A stretch of DNA of 64,000 bases from Paenarthrobacter sp. AR 02. Lineage in GTDB: Bacteria > Actinomycetota > Actinomycetes > Actinomycetales > Micrococcaceae. Below, in pieces: positions 46,614-55,408 of the stretch; position 1 is the stretch's first letter, and the number at the start of each line of letters is the position of its first letter. The position numbers and the translations under genes were made by a program. The stretch spans positions 124,001-188,000 of the forward strand of contig NZ_JAJUKH010000005.1 of assembly GCF_021538675.1 (NCBI RefSeq), read 5' to 3'. The notes under the pieces were generated by a model. It searched no databases, was not told where the DNA came from, and saw only the letters and a list, made by a program, of their open reading frames with translations.

Positions 46614-47081
46614 TCAGTGTTCCAGGCGGTGCGCCGCCGAGACCTTCCGCTTGATCCGGCCGAGCATGGCGGTCATTCCGCGCATGCGCAGGGGCGTGAT
46701 GGCCCGCGTCAACCCGAGAAGCTCCGGCATGTCATCCGGAACCGCAAGGATCTCCTCGGCCGTCAGTCCGTCCAGGCCTTCATGGAGCACGCCAGCGAAG
46801 CCGCGCGTTGTGGGTGCTTCCTGCGGAGCCTTGAAGAACAACCGGTAGGCGCGGGGGCCGCCAGGGTTTTCCCCGTTCTTCTCCGACTCAATGGTCAGGA
46901 ACAAGGGGGACTGGCACTCGACTACCTGCTCCAGCAGCTCCGGGTGGTCTTTCAGGCGCTCAGGAAGCTCCGGCAAACCCCTGGAGAACTCAAGGAGCAG
47001 CTGCAGGCGGTCAGGCTCCGTCAGGGCCTGGAAGTCATCGACGATTTCCGCCAGCGCGGCGGGCAAGGTATGGGTACTCAT
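46614..47081 (-). CDS. sufE: SufE-family cysteine desulfurase activator
   Basis: 155 residues. The catalytic Cys is in VVECQSPLFL; the first helix is ALAEIVDDFQAL. SufE takes a persulfide from a SufS desulfurase and speeds iron-sulfur cluster assembly. ATG at 47081 follows GGAAAAG; a GTG six codons earlier has no ribosome site. It follows the sulfurtransferase gene by 73 bases, an arrangement that also occurs in mycobacteria (sseA-Rv3284), so it may accept sulfur from it. Confidence 0.93.
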   Translation of the reverse strand: MSTHTLPAALAEIVDDFQALTEPDRLQLLLEFSRGLPELPERLKDHPELLEQVVECQSPLFLTIESEKNGENPGGPRAYRLFFKAPQEAPTTRGFAGVLHEGLDGLTAEEILAVPDDMPELLGLTRAITPLRMRGMTAMLGRIKRKVSAAHRLEH

Positions 47082-47154
47082 CTTTTCCAGCTTACGCACA
47101 ACAACGGCAAATGCATCGTGCCGGCCGGAACACTACGGGGGCCATGGGATGCCG

Positions 47155-48081
47155 TTAGTTGCGGACCAGTGCCGCTGGAACCGAACCGCGCTCGGAGCCT
47201 TTGGCGATGGGAACGCGGACGGCATTGCCCCACTCAGTCCAGGAACCGTCATAGTTGCGTACGGTGTCGAAGCCCAGGAGGTATTTCAGGGCGAACCAGG
47301 TGTGGCTGGACCGCTCGCCGATGCGGCAGTAGGCCACAACGTCGTCACCGGGTTCAAGGCCGGCCTCGCCAAGGTAAAGTGCTTCGAGCTCTTCGCGGCT
47401 GCGGTAGGTGCCGTCTTCGGCTGCGGCACGTGCCCAGGGAATCGAAGCAGCAGTAGGAATGTGGCCGCCGCGCAGGGCTCCCTCTTCCGGGTAGGCGGGC
47501 ATGTGGGTGCGCTGGCCGGTGTATTCCTCGGGGGAGCGGACATCGATCAGCGGGTTGCCCAGGTGCGCCAGGACGTCTTCCTTGAAGGCGCGGATGGGAG
47601 CATCGTTGCGTTCGACTTCGGGGTACTCGCCTGGGGCCGGCTGCGATGCATCGGTGGTCAGCTCGCGGCCCTCGGCGATCCACTTGTCACGGCCGCCGTC
47701 GAGGAGGCGGACGTCGCTGTGGCCGAAGAGGGTGAAGACCCACAGCGCGTAGGCGGCCCACCAGTTGGACTTGTCACCGTAAATGACAACGGTGCTGTCG
47801 CGGGAGATGCCCTTGGATGCGGCGAGGGCGGCGAAAGCGGCACCGTCTACGTAGTCGCGTGTGACTTCGTCATTCAGGTCTGTGTGCCAGTCGATCTTCA
47901 CTGCGCCCGGGATGTGTCCGGTTTCGTACAGCAGGACGTCTTCATCGGACTCCACGACTACCAGTTTGCCGTCGGCGATGGCGCCATCGGCAAGTGCTGC
48001 CGCAAGCCACTCAGTGGAGACGAGGCGTTCAGGGTTCGCGTAGGCGGCGAACTTTTCATTCTGTTCAACGGGGTAGGACAT
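47155..48081 (-). CDS. sseA: Thiosulfate/3-mercaptopyruvate sulfurtransferase (rhodanese)
   Basis: 308 residues with two rhodanese domains. The C-terminal catalytic loop is [13 protein letters not shown], with the active Cys; the N-terminal domain has [16 protein letters not shown] and no catalytic Cys. Transfers sulfur from thiosulfate or mercaptopyruvate to an acceptor. ATG at 48081, seven bases after AAAGG. Followed by sufE and ybaK on the same strand. Confidence 0.93.
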   Translation of the reverse strand: MSYPVEQNEKFAAYANPERLVSTEWLAAALADGAIADGKLVVVESDEDVLLYETGHIPGAVKIDWHTDLNDEVTRDYVDGAAFAALAASKGISRDSTVVIYGDKSNWWAAYALWVFTLFGHSDVRLLDGGRDKWIAEGRELTTDASQPAPGEYPEVERNDAPIRAFKEDVLAHLGNPLIDVRSPEEYTGQRTHMPAYPEEGALRGGHIPTAASIPWARAAAEDGTYRSREELEALYLGEAGLEPGDDVVAYCRIGERSSHTWFALKYLLGFDTVRNYDGSWTEWGNAVRVPIAKGSERGSVPAALVRN

Positions 48082-48284
48082 TTGATGGCCTTTCACTGAC
48101 AACGGACGGAGCCGGGCCTTGGTTCATCAGGTGGCCGCCCGGCCTTTCCAACACTAACCACGGCCCGGTGCGATTGCTTCCCCAGCGGTCACATGGTGAA
48201 ACATGGCTTTGGTCACGTGGCCGTTCTGCCGTTCCTTATGCCGGTATTCTTGCTGGGGACCCACAACCGAAGGAACGGATCACA

Positions 48285-49325
48285 GTGGTACAGATCGAAC
48301 AACTGGCTGCCCGCACACCGGCAGTCTCCGTGGAGGAACTCCTCAAGGGTTTCTACCCCTCTCCGCGATTCGGAGAGGTATCGTTCGACAGCTACCGGCC
48401 GGACCCTTCGCAGCCGAGCCAAGCCAACGCCGTGAAACTGCTGTCCGCCTTTGCCGATGGCGTGGGCTCGGACGATAGTGGTGGGCTTTTCAAGAAGTTG
48501 TTCGCCAAAAAGGCCCCTGCCACCAGGGCGGGCATCTACCTTGACGGCGGATTCGGTGTTGGCAAAACACACCTCTTGGCGTCGCTGTGGCACCGCTCAC
48601 CGGGGCCTAAGGCTTTCGGAACCTTTGTGGAGTACACCAACCTTGTTGGCGCTCTTTCGTTCCGCAAGACCGTGGAAGCGCTGAGCAGCTACAAACTGGT
48701 CTGCATCGACGAATTCGAACTCGACGATCCAGGCGACACCGTTTTGATGTCGCGCCTCATGCGCGAACTGGCCGACGCCGGGGTCAAGCTCGCCGCGACG
48801 TCGAACACCTTGCCCGGTTCCCTGGGTGAAGGCCGTTTTGCCGCCGTCGACTTCCAGCGCGAGATCCAGGTGCTCGCCGACCAGTTCGACGTCGTCAGGA
48901 TCGACGGCGAGGACTTCCGCCACCGTGGCCTTCCTGCGGCACCTGCACCCCTGAAGACCGAAGAGCTGAAGCATCGCATGCGTGCCGAATTCGACGGCAA
49001 GACAGTGGCTGTCGACGATTTCCGCACCCTGGTCAACCACCTGGCCGCGGTCCACCCGAGCCGGTACCGCCAGTTGCTTTCCGGGGTGGAGGCAGTGGTG
49101 TGGAGCGATGTCGAAACCATCACTGAGCAGGCCGTTGCACTGAGGTTCGTAGTGCTCGCGGACCGTCTCTACGACAAGGATGTTCCAATTCTCGCCAGCG
49201 GAGTCCCGTTCGATCAGCTCTTTACGGAAGAGATGATGACCGGCGGTTACATGAAGAAGTACTTCCGGGCGGTCTCCAGGCTCACGGCGCTGGCCCGTGA
49301 GGCACAAAACCACGAACCTGCCTGA
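48285..49325 (+). CDS. zapE: AFG1/ZapE-family ATPase
   Basis: 346 residues. P-loop GGFGVGKTHLLASLWH, Walker B CIDEFELDDPGD and sensor region AATSNTLPGSLGEGRF, the layout of cell-division protein ZapE/AFG1. In E. coli ZapE acts at the Z-ring; in mitochondria AFG1 helps clear misassembled proteins. Here the gene is single. GTG at 48285 with AAGGA ten bases earlier; the longer frame in front is not used because the family starts near here. Confidence 0.92.
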   Translation: MVQIEQLAARTPAVSVEELLKGFYPSPRFGEVSFDSYRPDPSQPSQANAVKLLSAFADGVGSDDSGGLFKKLFAKKAPATRAGIYLDGGFGVGKTHLLASLWHRSPGPKAFGTFVEYTNLVGALSFRKTVEALSSYKLVCIDEFELDDPGDTVLMSRLMRELADAGVKLAATSNTLPGSLGEGRFAAVDFQREIQVLADQFDVVRIDGEDFRHRGLPAAPAPLKTEELKHRMRAEFDGKTVAVDDFRTLVNHLAAVHPSRYRQLLSGVEAVVWSDVETITEQAVALRFVVLADRLYDKDVPILASGVPFDQLFTEEMMTGGYMKKYFRAVSRLTALAREAQNHEPA

Positions 49326-49326
49326 G

Positions 49327-50544
49327 TCAGTCCTTCGGAAGTGGTGTCCGGCTCTTCAGCATCCACCGCACCAGGATGCCACCGGCCAGTGCCCAGAACG
49401 CGGCGCCCACTCCAGCGAAGCTCAAGCCTGACGCTGCGAGCAGGAACGTGATGCACGCCGGTATGCGTTCTTCCGCTGCGGCCAGTGCCGAAGAAATCGA
49501 CGAGGCAAGCGTGCCCAGGAGCGCAAGCCCTGCCACCGCTTCAAGCAGTCCGGGCGGGGCCGCTGCCACGATGGTGACGAGTGCGGCAGAACCAGCTGCC
49601 AAAGCCAGGTAGGCCAGTCCCGAGACAAAGGCCGCGATCCAGCGCCGATCGTGGTCCTTTCCGGCTTCCTCGCCGGCTGCCAGTGCCGCGCTGAGGGCTG
49701 CCAGGTTGATGGCATGGCCACCGAAAGGGGCTCCAGCAACGGTTCCGGCCCCCGTCACCAGCATGGACGGCCGCCACGGCGTGGTGTAGCCGAATGATTT
49801 CAGGACGGCCACCCCTGGGATGTTCTGTGAGGCCATGGTCACGATGAAGAGTGGCAGGGCCAGCCCCACGGCAGCTTCCACGGTGAACGCGGGCGTTGTC
49901 CACTCAAGCCGGGGGAGGAAGCCCTCAGCGGGGATGTTGGCACCGCTGGAGGCGATGTGGATGCCGATGACGGCCAAGGCCACCAGCAGCGACCCTGGAA
50001 CAGACCAGCGGGGTGCAAATTTCATCAGGACGATCCAGCACAGGAGCACCGGGGCGACCAGCAGTGGCGCCGAGCCCAGGGACTTGAAAGGGGCCAGGCA
50101 GAGGGGAAGCAGAACGCCAGCCAGCATGGCCTGTGCCAGAGCCGTGGGGATCTTTGCCATGATCCTGCCAAGAACAGGGAGCAATCCGGTCAGGAGGATC
50201 AGCACCCCCACCAGCAGGAACGCTCCCACGGCTGCCGGCCAGCCGCCGTCGACCATCCCAGCGGAGGCGAGAAGCGCTGCTCCGGGCGTGGACCAGGCCA
50301 GGGTGACCGGCATTTTGGACCTCCAGGAGAGCCATAGGATACCGAGCCCGAAAGTCAGTGTCAGCGCCAGCAGGCCACTGGACGCTTGCCCCTGGTTGGC
50401 GCCGACGGCTTTCAACCCTGCCAGGACGACGGCAAATGATGAGGTGAAACCAACCAGTGCCGTGACAATTCCTGCGGTCACCGGCGGTCCCAAGGCCTCC
50501 TTGCGGACATGGCGTTCAGTGGTCGTCGGGGAAGGGGAAGGCAT
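49327..50544 (-). CDS. benE: Benzoate/H+ symporter BenE family
   Basis: 405 residues with 12 or so helices. Conserved parts include ITALVGFTSSFAVVLAGLKAVGA, LAWSTPGAALL and GGHAINLAALSAAL, the BenE hallmark. Imports benzoate or a like aromatic acid; no catabolic genes are beside it, so the substrate remains open. Start: ATG 50544 lies seven bases after a TATTTT box, so it may be leaderless; GTG 50550 is an alternative. Its stop is one base after the zapE stop on the other strand. Confidence 0.9.
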   Translation of the reverse strand: MPSPSPTTTERHVRKEALGPPVTAGIVTALVGFTSSFAVVLAGLKAVGANQGQASSGLLALTLTFGLGILWLSWRSKMPVTLAWSTPGAALLASAGMVDGGWPAAVGAFLLVGVLILLTGLLPVLGRIMAKIPTALAQAMLAGVLLPLCLAPFKSLGSAPLLVAPVLLCWIVLMKFAPRWSVPGSLLVALAVIGIHIASSGANIPAEGFLPRLEWTTPAFTVEAAVGLALPLFIVTMASQNIPGVAVLKSFGYTTPWRPSMLVTGAGTVAGAPFGGHAINLAALSAALAAGEEAGKDHDRRWIAAFVSGLAYLALAAGSAALVTIVAAAPPGLLEAVAGLALLGTLASSISSALAAAEERIPACITFLLAASGLSFAGVGAAFWALAGGILVRWMLKSRTPLPKD

Positions 50545-50585
50545 AGGCACAAAAATACCCGACCATCGGAGTTGTTAAACGCCAA

Positions 50586-50621
50586 GGGCACCGGTGGCGC
50601 CTCTCGGCGGGACCGGTGCCC
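50586..50621 (-). terminator. Hairpin terminator after the antitoxin-like gene
   Basis: GGGCACCGGT (50586-50595), a 16-base loop, ACCGGTGCCC (50612-50621): 10 pairs, 33 bases after the stop. The - strand flank is TTGGCGTTT. Confidence 0.55.
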
Positions 50622-50653
50622 CCTTGACGTATCTGGTACGGCGGCTCAGGCAG

Positions 50654-50878
50654 CTACGGCTGCTTCGGCTCATCCGCGACGGGAGCCTGTGGCTCGCCGT
50701 CATTTTTAGCCACGAAGTCGGAAGCGGCATTCTGGACCGAATCGACCTGACCGGCGAACTTGCCGCCTGTCTTCTCGTCGATGAAGTCCCCGGCTTTCTC
50801 GATGCCATTCTTGATGGCTTCCTCGTTGCCTTGAATGAGACCCTGAGCCTTGCCCTTCAGGTCGTCAATTATACCCAC
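50654..50878 (-). CDS. MT0933-like antitoxin-family small protein
   Basis: 74 residues. MGIIDDLKGKAQGLI...KNGIEKAGDFIDEKTGGKFAGQVDSVQ matches the small helical family annotated as antitoxin in M. tuberculosis (MT0933/Rv0909). The GTG at 50878 follows GGGAGGTGCCC, a strong ribosome site. The Lys/Asp pattern suggests an amphipathic helix. No toxin-like gene adjoins, so this is an orphan or a non-toxin protein; in many actinobacteria such proteins stand alone and resemble CsbD-like stress proteins. Confidence 0.82.
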   Translation of the reverse strand: MGIIDDLKGKAQGLIQGNEEAIKNGIEKAGDFIDEKTGGKFAGQVDSVQNAASDFVAKNDGEPQAPVADEPKQP

Positions 50879-50979
50879 GGGCACCTCCCTTCCTTCGCGG
50901 AGCCAGTTCGCTCCTCCGCGTCCGACCCTAACACCAGTTGACAGAGGTGCCAAGGCTTAAACGCAGGCCTGTGGACAAA

Positions 50980-52434
50980 CTACGCCGAGGGCGTAGTTAC
51001 CGTCTTGTGGCGGGGGCTGTCCGGGTTCATGAGTGAGTGCTTACGGCCGTAGGAGAAGTAGATCACCAAGCCGATGACCAGCCACACCCCAAACCGAACC
51101 CAGGTTTCCCAGTGGAGCTGGAACATCAGGAAGGCCGAAGCCAGGACGCCGAATGCCGGGACGAGGGGCATCAGCGGCAGACGGAACGTACGGGGTGCAT
51201 TCGGCTTGGTGTAGCGGAACACGATCACCGAAACGCAGACCACCACGAAGGCGGCGAGGATACCGATGTTGGTGAGGTCGGCGACTTCCTTGATGGGGAA
51301 GACGCCGGCCAGGAATGCCGAGGCGATGCCGGCAATCCAGGTAACACGCTGGGGAGTGCCGTTCCGGTCGGTCTTGGCGAACCATCCGGGCAGCAGTCCG
51401 TCGCGGCTCATGGAGAACCACACGCGGGTGACGCCCAGGAGGAAGGTCAGCATCACGGTCAGGATGGACAGGACAGCGAACACCGAGATGATGGTTGCGA
51501 TGACCGGAAGTCCCACGCCGGTGAAGGCGGAGGCAAACCCGGCCGTGGGGTTGATGTCCTTGTAGTTCTGCATGCCCGTGAGGACCAGGGTTGCGGCTAC
51601 GTAGAGCAGCATGGCGATGATCAGGGACAGGATGATGGCCTTCGGCATGTGCTTCTTGCCGTCCTTGGCCTCCTCAGCGGCGGTACTCATGGCGTCGTAG
51701 CCGAACACTGCGAAGAAGACGGTCGCAGCGCCTGCCACGACAGGTCCGAAGCCGCTGGGCATGAATGGGTTGTAGTTCTCGGTGTTCACGTAGAAGATGC
51801 CCAAGCCGATGATGAACAGGATCAGGATCACCTTGATGGCGACCGCGACGAGCTCGAACCTGCCGAACGCCTTGGTGCCCCGGCTCAGGATCCAGGTGAC
51901 GAGGAGGCAGACCAGAATGGCCGGCAAGTTGATGATTCCGCCCTTGCCTTCGTCTGCGGTGGAAGTCATCCACGTGGGCATGTGGATTCCGATGCCCGAA
52001 AGGAAGGCGTCGAAGTAGCCGGAGATGCCGATCGCCACAACGGCCACAATGGCAATGTATTCAAGCAAAAGATCCCAGCCAATGAACCAGCCGATGATCT
52101 CCCCGAGGGCTACATACCCGTATGTGTAGGCCGAGCCTGCGCGGGGAATCATGCCGGCGAACTCTGCGTAGGAGAGCGCTGCCGCTCCCGAGGCCAGCCC
52201 GGCGATCAGGAAGGAAAAGAGGACGGCAGGACCGACACCCGGGTTTCCCTCGCTGCCGTGGGCCACCAGGCCCGCCAGGGAGAAAATCCCGACGCCGATA
52301 ATTCCGCCGACGCCGATGGCAGTCAGTTGCCAGAGGCCAAGACTTTTAAAAAGTCCGCTGTGCTTGCTTTCTTCTTCGATGTCGTCAATGGGCTTGCGCC
52401 TCAGGACGGACTTGGATGCCGTCAATTGGTTCAT
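50980..52434 (-). CDS. APC-family amino acid permease
   Basis: 484 residues with 12 predicted helices. First helix IGVGGIIGVGIFSLAG contains the substrate-backbone binding GIGxGIF-like motif; GSAYTYGYVALGEIIGWFIGWDLLLEY is the conserved helix 3. Resembles cationic amino acid transporters of the YfnA/CAT type. ATG at 52434 eight bases after AGGAG. Upstream lies a 22-bp dyad that covers the CATAAT box. Substrate is inferred only as an amino acid. Confidence 0.88.
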   Translation of the reverse strand: MNQLTASKSVLRRKPIDDIEEESKHSGLFKSLGLWQLTAIGVGGIIGVGIFSLAGLVAHGSEGNPGVGPAVLFSFLIAGLASGAAALSYAEFAGMIPRAGSAYTYGYVALGEIIGWFIGWDLLLEYIAIVAVVAIGISGYFDAFLSGIGIHMPTWMTSTADEGKGGIINLPAILVCLLVTWILSRGTKAFGRFELVAVAIKVILILFIIGLGIFYVNTENYNPFMPSGFGPVVAGAATVFFAVFGYDAMSTAAEEAKDGKKHMPKAIILSLIIAMLLYVAATLVLTGMQNYKDINPTAGFASAFTGVGLPVIATIISVFAVLSILTVMLTFLLGVTRVWFSMSRDGLLPGWFAKTDRNGTPQRVTWIAGIASAFLAGVFPIKEVADLTNIGILAAFVVVCVSVIVFRYTKPNAPRTFRLPLMPLVPAFGVLASAFLMFQLHWETWVRFGVWLVIGLVIYFSYGRKHSLMNPDSPRHKTVTTPSA

Positions 52435-52471
52435 GGGGGTACTCCTGCCGGTTGGCGTGGAACGGTGATGA

Positions 52472-52493
52472 GCTCGCAGTACATTATGCGAGC
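52472..52493. promoter_or_regulatory. Dyad over the permease promoter
   Basis: GCTCGCA, 8 bases, TGCGAGC: a 22-bp inverted repeat with perfect 7-base arms, 38 bases before the permease ATG. The - strand -10-like CATAAT falls inside it, so a bound protein would block transcription. Confidence 0.45.
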
Positions 52494-52577
52494 CCAATCA
52501 CATTAGATAAAGCGACTTCTTCTGAGGTGTATCGGTTACTTCAAATAATGAATGGGAATTCAACGAAAAATGGGCAC

Positions 52578-52604
52578 AAAAAAAGCAGCTCCGAAGAGCT
52601 GCTT
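52578..52604 (-). terminator. Intrinsic terminator of the tRNA array
   Basis: On the - strand GCAGCTC-TTCG-GAGCTGC, seven pairs closed by a UUCG tetraloop and extended by AA/TT, then a run of seven T. Textbook terminator for the transcript that ends with tRNA-Gly at 52612. Confidence 0.92.
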
Positions 52605-52611
52605 CTTTATG

Positions 52612-52819
<208 letters not shown>

Positions 52820-52844
52820 GTTACCGGGTCCTTCATCGAAGGAG

Positions 52845-52917
<73 letters not shown>

Positions 52918-52974
52918 ACATGTTGCCTGCCAAGCTGATGCCTGGCTTTCAACAACAAACAAGTTGCCTTGTTC

Positions 52975-53049
52975 TGGTGGGCGATACTGGGATCGAACCA
53001 GTGACCTCTTCCGTGTCAGGGAAGCGCGCTACCGCTGCGCCAATCGCCC
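52975..53049 (-). tRNA. tRNA-Val (GAC), copy 2
   Basis: Identical to copy 1 at 52745-52819 including the encoded CCA. Part of the 230-base-period tandem duplication. Confidence 0.95.
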
Positions 53050-53087
53050 ATGCATCCGACAAAAGCCGGAAGACATGGTTTTCACCG

Positions 53088-53158
53088 AGGTGGGTACGGG
53101 ATTCGAACCCGTGTATACGGCTTTGCAGGCCGCTGCCTCGCCTCTCGGCCAACCCACC
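53088..53158 (-). tRNA. tRNA-Cys (GCA)
   Basis: 71 bases. Acceptor GGTGGGT/ACCCACC, U73, anticodon GCA in the loop CTGCAAA. No CCA encoded. Single copy in the array. Confidence 0.94.
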
Positions 53159-53204
53159 GTGTAAGCAGGATTCCGGGGAATTCTTGCCTTGACAGTGCCT
53201 TGCG

Positions 53205-53277
<73 letters not shown>

Positions 53278-53335
53278 AGTGTCGTTTTGGCGGGCAGCCC
53301 TTCAGGCATTCCGTCGCTTTCCGACGAGTAAAAAC

Positions 53336-53363
53336 TCTATAGGAGGTTCCTGCAAACTCCAAA
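53336..53363 (-). promoter_or_regulatory. Candidate promoter of the tRNA array
   Basis: On the - strand TTTGGA (53358-53363), 16 bases, TATAGA (53336-53341), about 60 bases before tRNA-Gly copy 3. The region 53278-53525 holds this, the + strand promoter for tRNA-Val, and no gene that I can see. Confidence 0.45.
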
Positions 53364-53485
53364 TCGGTCGCTTGCTTTTGGGTCTGGACGTGGCCGGATC
53401 CCTGCAACTACGCGGTTCCTGGCGAGTTTCACGGCTGTAATTCCACGGCTGTAGTTAGGGTGCGGCGGCGAATGCCGGACCCGTT

Positions 53486-53513
53486 TTGCATTCCGGCGCT
53501 GGTCCGTTAGTGT
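53486..53513 (+). promoter_or_regulatory. Candidate promoter of tRNA-Val (CAC)
   Basis: TTGCAT (53486-53491), 16 bases, TAGTGT (53508-53513). The start would fall about 7 bases later, close to the mature 5' end at 53526. Confidence 0.45.
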
Positions 53514-53525
53514 TTTCTATGCACC

Positions 53526-53600
53526 GGGCGATTGGCGCAGTGGTAGCGCGCTTCGTTCACACCGAAGAGGTCACTGGTTCGAACCCAGTATCGCCCACCA
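53526..53600 (+). tRNA. tRNA-Val (CAC)
   Basis: Acceptor GGGCGAT/ATCGCCC, anticodon CAC in the loop TTCACAC, T-loop TTCGAAC, CCA encoded (53598-53600). Diverges from the six-gene array; body is close to the GAC valine tRNA. A terminator follows two bases later. Confidence 0.95.
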
Positions 53601-53602
53601 AG

Positions 53603-53636
53603 AGAAACCCCCTGGACTTTTGTCCGGGGGGTTTCT
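53603..53636 (+). terminator. Terminator of tRNA-Val (CAC)
   Basis: Arms AGAAACCCCC-TGGAC and GTCCG-GGGGGTTTCT around a TTTT loop, 15 pairs counting one G-T. T-poor tail (TGCTGTC) but the stem is strong. Confidence 0.75.
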
Positions 53637-53706
53637 TGCTGTCTTGGGTTTCTTTGTAGTCCGGACAGATGCGACACGAAATACGCACCCGACGCACTTC
53701 CCCAAC

Positions 53707-53871
53707 GTGCGCATACAAGAAGTACCCGAAGAGCCCCACACAGATCCAGAGTCTTCCCTGTGCCTGGGAGACCTGGCTCTGACTGCCCCGATCCTTGCCG
53801 CAAAGCTGCGGCGACTGCCGCCGGAGCAGCTCGCCATTCTCTTCCCCTCGGAGAATGTCGGTCCTTTATGA
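53707..53871 (+). CDS. Possible small protein upstream of the nuclease gene
   Basis: 54 codons from a GTG at 53707. The predicted peptide (LCLGDLALTAPILAAKLRRLPPEQ...ILFPSENVGPL) has balanced composition with GC-rich third positions near its end, but there is no ribosome site and the homology is unknown to me. It ends 13 bases before the nuclease ATG and so could be an upstream partner. Also open as a longer frame from 53620, but that would start inside the terminator. Confidence 0.35.
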   Translation: MRIQEVPEEPHTDPESSLCLGDLALTAPILAAKLRRLPPEQLAILFPSENVGPL

Positions 53872-53883
53872 CACAGTCTTTAT

Positions 53884-54765
53884 ATGACTGCTCCACTGCT
53901 TGCCCACGCTACTGACTATGGCCGGATGTACGCCCGCTCCACCACTGAGCAATTCTCCGTGCCATCCATCACCACAGTGATCGGCCAACAGGCCCACACC
54001 TTGGACGGATGGTTCAGTTACATGGGCGCAAGCAGCCTGGCTGCCGACCCTGAGCTTCCCGCCATACTCGGAAGTCCGGCCAAAATCCGGCAAGCGATCA
54101 ACAAAGCATCCAAGTCTGCGGAGCTTTACCGGGACCAGGCCGCTGCCCGCGGTGACAGGGTGCATACATACTGCGAGCAGGTGGCGTTGAGGGCGATGGG
54201 GCGGCCGCACCGCATGGAGGAATGCCGGGAAGACCTGGCAGCACACGGCGAACAGGCCTTCGCGGCCCGGTTTGACGAGTGGTGGGATCTCTACCAGGTT
54301 GAGCCGCTGGCTCCCGAGATTACGGTCTGGAACTCGACCGTGGGCTACGCGGGGACTTTGGACCTTGTTGCCCGTATCAATGGGCGCATTTGCCTCATCG
54401 ACTACAAGACCAAGGGGACAACCCGTGATGGGACTGTCAAAGCCCTTGATGACAAGGTGGTCATGCAGCTCACGGCCGGAATGAAGGCCGAAGAAAGCCT
54501 GGTGGACCCCGTGGCTGGCCAATGGGAGCCCTGGAAGTATGGTGACAATCCCATGCTGCTCGCTGTCGCAGTAGGCGAAACTGAAGTGCGGCCGCAACGG
54601 GCCAACCCTGAGATCCTCAAGCATCACTGGTGGAAGTTCTGCGCTTTGCGCCGGGTGTGGGAGATGTCGGCGGAAGTTGCTGCCGCCGGACAGGCGTTGC
54701 TGCCCATCGCCCCGCCTGTGTTCGCGACGGCCGGAGCAGGGCAGGGAACAGCAGCGGCACGGTGA
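53884..54765 (+). CDS. PD-(D/E)XK nuclease (RecB/Cas4-like)
   Basis: 293 residues. Motifs of the RecB/Cas4 nuclease fold: RGDRVHTYCEQ (about 90-100, His), then AGTLDLVARINGRICLIDYKT (about 160-180) with the catalytic Asp and DxK. Such proteins process DNA ends in recombination, phage replication or CRISPR adaptation. Neither cas1/cas2 nor helicase genes are near, so the role is open; phage-type exonucleases look alike. It is next to tRNA-Val and might be a remnant of an integrated element. ATG at 53884 has no ribosome site. Confidence 0.72.
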   Translation: MTAPLLAHATDYGRMYARSTTEQFSVPSITTVIGQQAHTLDGWFSYMGASSLAADPELPAILGSPAKIRQAINKASKSAELYRDQAAARGDRVHTYCEQVALRAMGRPHRMEECREDLAAHGEQAFAARFDEWWDLYQVEPLAPEITVWNSTVGYAGTLDLVARINGRICLIDYKTKGTTRDGTVKALDDKVVMQLTAGMKAEESLVDPVAGQWEPWKYGDNPMLLAVAVGETEVRPQRANPEILKHHWWKFCALRRVWEMSAEVAAAGQALLPIAPPVFATAGAGQGTAAAR

Positions 54766-54835
54766 CCTCAACTAAACTGGCTTAGGCTCCGCATCACCCG
54801 GAGCCGGGTTTGACGAACGTGAGGACTGACAGCAC

Positions 54836-55408
54836 ATGGCAATTATGAGTATCCGAATCATTGGGGATCCGGTGTTGCGCACCGTAGCCGATCCCGTTAC
54901 TGAATTCGGTCCGGAGCTCGCCAAGCTGGTAGCAGACATGACCGAAACCATGGAAGACGTTGAGGGCGCAGGCCTGGCCGCACCCCAGGTTGGAGTTAGT
55001 CAGCGCGTTTTCACGTACCGCATCGGTGGCGTGGAGGGCCACATCATCAACCCCGTCCTGGAAAACAGTGAGGATTTCCAGCCCGACGAAGTTGAAGGGT
55101 GCCTCTCCATCCCCGGTTTGGGCTTCCCGGTGCGTCGGTACCGGACCACCCGGGCAACCGGCGTGGACCTGAATGGCAACCCCGTTTCGGTGGAAGCCGA
55201 AGGTATGTTGGCACGGTGCTTCCAGCATGAAACCGATCACTTGGACGGTATCTTGTACACCGACCGGCTGGAGGGCGAAGACCGGAAAGCGGCCCTCAGG
55301 GCCATCCGTAACGCCAACTACCACGCCATCACGGAGCAAACCACGTCCAAGCGTGCCAACTCGGTTGGTTCCAGTTTCGGTGGCAGCAGCTTTGGGGTTT
55401 CCGAGTGA
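54836..55408 (+). CDS. def: Peptide deformylase
   Basis: 190 residues. Removes the formyl group from new polypeptides. The three motifs GAGLAAPQVG (1), EGCLSIPG (2) and QHETDHLDG (3) are intact, with metal ligands Cys and two His. ATG at 54836 after GAGGACTGACAGCAC; an in-frame ATG lies three codons later. Coupled by GTGA to fmt. A 7-bp hairpin at 54785-54805 precedes it. Confidence 0.96.
   Translation: MAIMSIRIIGDPVLRTVADPVTEFGPELAKLVADMTETMEDVEGAGLAAPQVGVSQRVFTYRIGGVEGHIINPVLENSEDFQPDEVEGCLSIPGLGFPVRRYRTTRATGVDLNGNPVSVEAEGMLARCFQHETDHLDGILYTDRLEGEDRKAALRAIRNANYHAITEQTTSKRANSVGSSFGGSSFGVSE

Noticed and set aside
53620..53871. An 83-codon frame starting at 53620
   Set aside because: Its first codons lie inside the tRNA-Val terminator stem, so only the shorter GTG frame from 53707 was kept, and that at low confidence.
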